From positions 990,212 to 1,000,320 of the forward strand of contig KQ481938.1 in NCBI GenBank assembly GCA_001430745.1: a stretch of DNA of 10,109 nt, in the 5' to 3' direction. This DNA comes from Auxenochlorella pyrenoidosa (taxonomy: Eukaryota > Chlorophyta > Trebouxiophyceae > Chlorellales > Chlorellaceae). Of this stretch, positions 7,401-10,109 are shown one piece after another. Made by a program: the position numbers and the translations under genes. The stretch's first letter is position 1. The number at the start of each line of letters is the position of its first letter. The notes beneath the pieces are model-generated. The model was not told the DNA's origin. It saw only the letters and a program-made list of their open reading frames with translations, and did not search any database.

Positions 7401-10109
7401 ATGGCGCCCACCCTCTCACGATCCCTTGAACCCTCCCACTTTACTCCCTTACTCCCTGGCACGCAGATCACCTACTCCAGCGATTACTTTGACCAGCTGT
7501 ACGAGTTTGCGGTCCAGCTGATCAAGGGCGGCCACGCGTATGTCTGCCACCAGACGGGAGACGAGATCAAAGAGTGAGTGTGGAGTTTGGGGTGGGGGTG
7601 GGGTGGGAGGGTGGGAGGGTGGGGGGGCGGCGGCAAGGTGTGCTGTTGAGGGAAGCACGGAGTGGGGTCTGCTGACTCTGCCGCAATGCTGATGCACAGA
7701 GCGTGCGCAGTCGCGTGATAACACAGGCAGGAGGCAAGCTTGGTAAGCGGGCGCAGCACTGCTGGCAACACCGCCCCAGCTCCGATGCTGGTGTGCAGCG
7801 CGCCGGGTGCGATCCGCAGGCTCGCTTACATTCTAGCCTGTCATGCCCCCGCGTGGTGCTCACCCCTGCCGCAGCTACCGCGAGCGGCGGGAGCCCAGCC
7901 CCTGGCGGGACCGGCCGATTGAGGAGTCGCTCAAGGTGTTTGAGGACATGCGGCGGGGTCTGGTGGACGAGGGCAAGGCCACACTGCGCATGAAGGTGGG
8001 GTTGGGTAGGGTCATGTGGGTAGGTGGGGGTGGGGGGGCGCCTGCGCAGCAGGAGGCGTGCTGGCAGCGCTGCTGCTGCTGCTGCTGCTGTGCTGCAAGG
8101 GGCCGGCATCCAGCAGCTGTGGCAACGCAGGCAGGTCGGCAGGCAGACGAGCAGGCAGGCAGGCCGGCTGGCTGGCCCGCTATGCAGCTGCGGCGCGCCC
8201 AGCGTCGCGCCGCCCTCCCTGCCCCTGTTTGCCGCAGATGGACCACAAGAATGAAAACTACAACATGTTTGACCTCATTGCCTACCGCATCAAGTTCGTG
8301 GAGCACCCGCATGCTGGTGGGTGCTGCGCTGCGTCAGGGCAGCGCACAGCGTGCACAGCGCTGCACGCGGAGCAGCACACCGGCAGGGGCACAGGGGCTG
8401 CCAATACCTCCCTGCTGCACGCGCCGCCCCTGTTGGTAGCAACCTGCGCCCCGGCACGTGCGCTGATTTCTGCCTGTCTGGCTAGCGCCCTGCGGTCCTC
8501 CCACCCCCATCCTTGTCACTTGCTTCCGCAGCCTGCCGCTTGCAGATGCCAGGTGTCGCCCCCTTAGATTCAGCCCGCAAGCGCTGCCCTGCTGGCCCCG
8601 CAAATCTGGGCGCCCCTGCCCCCTGGGCCCCCTGCAGGCGACAAGTACTGCGTGTACCCCTCGTACGACTTCACCCACTGCCTCGTGGACGCACTGGAGA
8701 ACATCACGCACTCCATGTGCACGCTAGAGTTCGAGACCCGGCGCGCCTCCTACTACTGGCTGCTGGAGGTGGGTGCAGGGCTGGTGTGCCGTGGCAGAGG
8801 GCCGGGGTGCGCAGGATGCGCGGGCCGGCTGCTCGGCGTGTGTGGGGGGTCGGTGGTGCCAGGGCACAGGTCCGGGGTGCGCAGGGTACGGGCGGGCGGC
8901 AGGGCAACCGAGGATGCAGCGTGATGGCGATGCTAGCGTCTCTGCTTCTGCCTTGCGCGTGTGCTGGGGCTCGCGCCGCTGCTGGCCAGCGCCGCTGCCT
9001 GCTGGGAGGCAAGTGCGCGCGGGGCCACCGCTGCCTGCTCGTATGCGGTGTCGCACCCGTGCCTGGCTGCCCCGCAGGTGCTGGGCACCTACAAGCCGCT
9101 GGTGTGGGAGTACAGCCGGCTCAACATCACGCACAACGTCATGTCCAAGCGCAAGCTCAACCGGCTCGTCACCGACAAGTGAGGCCCCCCGTGCTCCTGG
9201 GAGCCGGGGGCGGGGCGCTTGCGGGGCCTGCAGCGCTGCTCCACCCGGCATGCGGGGCCAAGGCATTACAGGGCACATGGGTCTGAAGCCCCCTAGGGTC
9301 CAGGGCTGTTCGGAAGCTTGCTTTGGGAGGTGCATGCCAGTGCATGGCGACCACCCGCATGACCATCAATCAGGTGCGCTCTGCAGCCCAACCCTCTGCC
9401 CGTGGCACTCCCCCTTCCCCCCCTCCCAGGTATGTGCTTGGATGGGACGACCCGCGGCTGCTCACGCTGGCGGGGCTGCGGCGGCGCGGCGTGACGCCGC
9501 AGGTGCGGGGCCCACCAACGAGGGTGCCCGGGGGCCCGGTGCCGACGCGACGTGCACGCGCCTGGCCCTCCAAGACCACCCTCACCTGCGCCCCGCCCTG
9601 CTGCCCGTCCCGCCCCGCAGGCCATCAACAACTTCTGCCGCGAGATCGGCGTGACGCGCAGCGAGGGCGAGGTGCACCTGCACAAGCTGGACCACCACAT
9701 CAGGGCTGACCTGGACGCCACCAGGTGGGCGTGTGGCAAGGCCAAGGGTTGTGTGGGATGTATGCAGGTTGCCCGCTGTTCACGCCAGCCACGCTTGTGT
9801 GTACAAGGCCAAGCACAGATCAGGCACAGGACACCCGATCTGTGCGCCGGCCAGGAATGGTGCGGGTCAGGGAAGGCAGGGCGGCTGCCATGCCAGATGG
9901 CAGCGCGGCAGCGTGGCAGGCCTGCACCTGGCCAGCCGGATGCGCCTGCCTGGCGTCCTGCCGGCATGCCCGGGAATGGCACCCGTGCGCCGCCCGCGGC
10001 ACCCGGCGGGTGCGCAGCCTGGCGATGCTGCATGCCTGGCAGACCTCACGCCACCTGCCTGCTCGCCCTGCCGCAGCCGCCGCGCGCTGGGCTGCTGCGC
10101 CCGCTGCGC
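4409..10109 (+). CDS. QARS1: Glutaminyl-tRNA synthetase, cytosolic eukaryotic type (17th exon cut by right edge)
   Basis: Class I synthetase charging tRNA-Gln with glutamine, expected in the cytosol. Exons: 4409-4482, 4602-4719, 4872-4979, 5191-5324, 5699-5801, 6113-6348, 6618-6747, 6962-7051, 7255-7311, 7467-7573, 7875-7995, 8238-8316, 8638-8768, 9078-9178, 9430-9502, 9621-9724, and from 10077. All phases agree through exon 16 (588 codons plus two bases). The ATG has A at -3 and opens the GlnRS-specific N-terminal domain ([10 protein letters not shown]; later [16 protein letters not shown], residues 1-190). A Lys/Ala-rich linker (about 194-231) follows. Catalytic domain: [14 protein letters not shown] with HIGH at 296-299, RFDDTNP 320-326, SPWRDR 394-399, YPSYDFTHC 459-467, KMSKS-loop VMSKR 517-521, GWDDPR 534-539. 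The anticodon-binding barrel is mostly outside. Introns of 118-374 bp hold no genes; all are GT-AG except 4980-5190 (GC-AG). Exon 17 shows a frame problem near 10092. Confidence 0.96.
4980..5190 (+). other. GC-AG intron 3 of the GlnRS gene
   Basis: Exon 3 ends LEYLGK at 4979 and the next bases are GCAAGC, not GT. The open frame runs on only to a TAG at 5022, and no GT occurs between 4979 and that stop. The next GlnRS segment ([19 protein letters not shown]) begins in phase 0 right after a TGCAG acceptor at 5190. AAG|GCAAG matches the usual consensus of GC-AG introns, which compensate for the weak +2 base by a strong match elsewhere. The earlier GT at 4967 would give the wrong phase. Confidence 0.85.
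5325..5698 (+). other. Longest intron in the window (GlnRS intron 4), no gene inside
   Basis: A GT-AG intron of 374 bp between exon ends AAAGAGGAGCG and CTACCACTGC. The split codon CG|C gives Arg, so the protein reads LKEERYHCNLN. Pyrimidine-rich sequence and a CA-rich stretch (5670-5682) lead to the acceptor CCCGGCAG. I see no coding, RNA or repeat structure in it. Confidence 0.85.
5817..5861 (+). repeat. Three tandem copies of a 15-bp unit just inside GlnRS intron 5
   Basis: The unit GGCACGCTCCTGAGC occurs three times in a row (the middle copy has A for the first G). It starts 15 bp after the GT donor at 5802. The period is a multiple of three and the frame runs on from exon 5, so unspliced RNA would encode a TLLSG-like five-residue repeat before a TGA at 5892. 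Confidence 0.93.
6923..6934 (+). repeat. Short (AC)6 microsatellite in GlnRS intron 7
   Basis: Six AC units follow a C-rich tract (6904-6912) upstream of the acceptor at 6960-6961. Part of the pyrimidine/CA-rich 3' end of the intron; no function implied. Confidence 0.85.
7589..7633 (+). other. G-run cluster with strong G-quadruplex potential in GlnRS intron 10
   Basis: Eight successive runs of three or more G separated by single T or A bases, beginning 16 nt after the GT donor at 7574 and ending in a seven-G run. It lies on the sense strand, so it would also be present in the pre-mRNA. G runs close to a 5' splice site are known intronic splicing enhancers in other eukaryotes; that role here is inference. 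Confidence 0.8.
8069..8090 (+). repeat. (GCT)7 triplet repeat in GlnRS intron 11
   Basis: Seven perfect GCT units plus G, in intron 7996-8237. Because it is intronic, a change of length would not alter the protein. Confidence 0.93.
8127..8175 (+). repeat. Degenerate GCAG/GGCA tetranucleotide repeat in GlnRS intron 11
   Basis: Imperfect GCAG units turn into GGCT units toward the 3' end. It sits about 60 bp upstream of the exon 12 acceptor. The repeated CAG triplets make several decoy AG acceptors; the true one (GCCGCAG at 8231-8237) is fixed by the GlnRS reading frame. Confidence 0.8.
8802..8885 (+). repeat. Imperfect 70-bp direct duplication in GlnRS intron 13
   Basis: CCGGGGTGCGCAGG occurs perfectly at 8802-8815 and again at 8872-8885, 70 bp apart. 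Flanking bases on both sides are similar too (GGTG-TGCC-GGCA before, GGGC-GGC after), suggesting a decayed tandem duplication of about 70 bp within the intron. Confidence 0.7.
9813..9845. repeat. Perfect 9-bp inverted repeat in GlnRS intron 16
   Basis: GCACAGATC at 9813-9821 and its exact reverse complement at 9837-9845, with a 15-nt loop. No T-tract follows and the site is mid-intron, so it is not a bacterial-type terminator. It may fold as a small hairpin in the pre-mRNA or be chance. Confidence 0.7.

Noticed and set aside
7566..7630. In-frame read-through of exon 10 to TGA at 7575 as an early stop in GlnRS
   Set aside because: The TGA is inside a GTGAGT donor. Splicing to 7875 gives [14 protein letters not shown], the expected GlnRS continuation.
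8101..8175. Repeated GCAG stretch as a CRISPR array or transposon end
   Set aside because: Four-base degenerate slippage repeat with no regular spacers, no inverted ends and no target duplication.
9813..9845. Hairpin as a rho-independent terminator or tRNA-like element
   Set aside because: No T-tract, mid-intron position in a eukaryotic gene, and no tRNA arms or conserved boxes around it.
9293..10033. 246-codon minus-strand frame over the GlnRS 3' exons
   Set aside because: Spans GlnRS exons and introns in antisense; no motif and biased composition.
1..10109. Mobile elements, rRNA, tRNA, phage or defence genes
   Set aside because: Both strands were read; every convincing coding signal belongs to the three genes described, and introns contain only simple repeats.

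Overview
The window looks like nuclear DNA of a green alga, most likely a GC-rich chlorophyte of the Chlorella / Trebouxiophyceae kind. By eye, G+C is around two thirds. Coding sequence is cut into short exons by many introns of about 120-370 bp, nearly all with GTG(A/C/G)G-type donors and (C/T)-rich GCAG or CAG acceptors. One gene carries a chloroplast-transit-like N-terminus and belongs to a plant/algal chloroplast family. A chlorophyte-type TGTAA poly(A) signal lies behind that gene. The gene models below were built by hand: each intron was accepted only when the splice sites, the reading phase and the protein family agreed.

Layout. (1) Minus strand, 63-2007 and running off the left edge: the first four exons of a protein ending, at the window edge, in a retropepsin/pepsin-like aspartic protease active site (DTGAS). 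Its long upstream domain carries an algal low-complexity insert. (2) 2008-2306: short spacer holding the 3' end of gene 2 and the promoter side of gene 1. (3) Minus strand, 2307-4107: a complete three-exon gene for a SET-domain lysine methyltransferase of the Rubisco large-subunit methyltransferase (LSMT) family, 506 aa, with a probable chloroplast transit peptide. (4) 4108-4408: a 301-bp head-to-head intergenic region that must hold the promoters of genes 2 and 3. (5) Plus strand, 4409 to the right edge: sixteen complete exons and the start of a seventeenth of a eukaryotic cytosolic-type glutaminyl-tRNA synthetase (588 codons plus two bases to the end of exon 16). All class I signature motifs are present; about two thirds of the locus in the window is intron.

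The three genes are ordinary housekeeping or plastid genes. I see no shared pathway, no mobile element, no CRISPR array, no RNA gene and no accessory system. The points most worth checking are a probable one-base frame break in the last visible GlnRS exon, a GC-AG intron in the same gene, an in-frame 15-bp tandem repeat directly behind a 5' splice site, a strong G-quadruplex motif behind another, and the domain arrangement of the aspartic protease gene.
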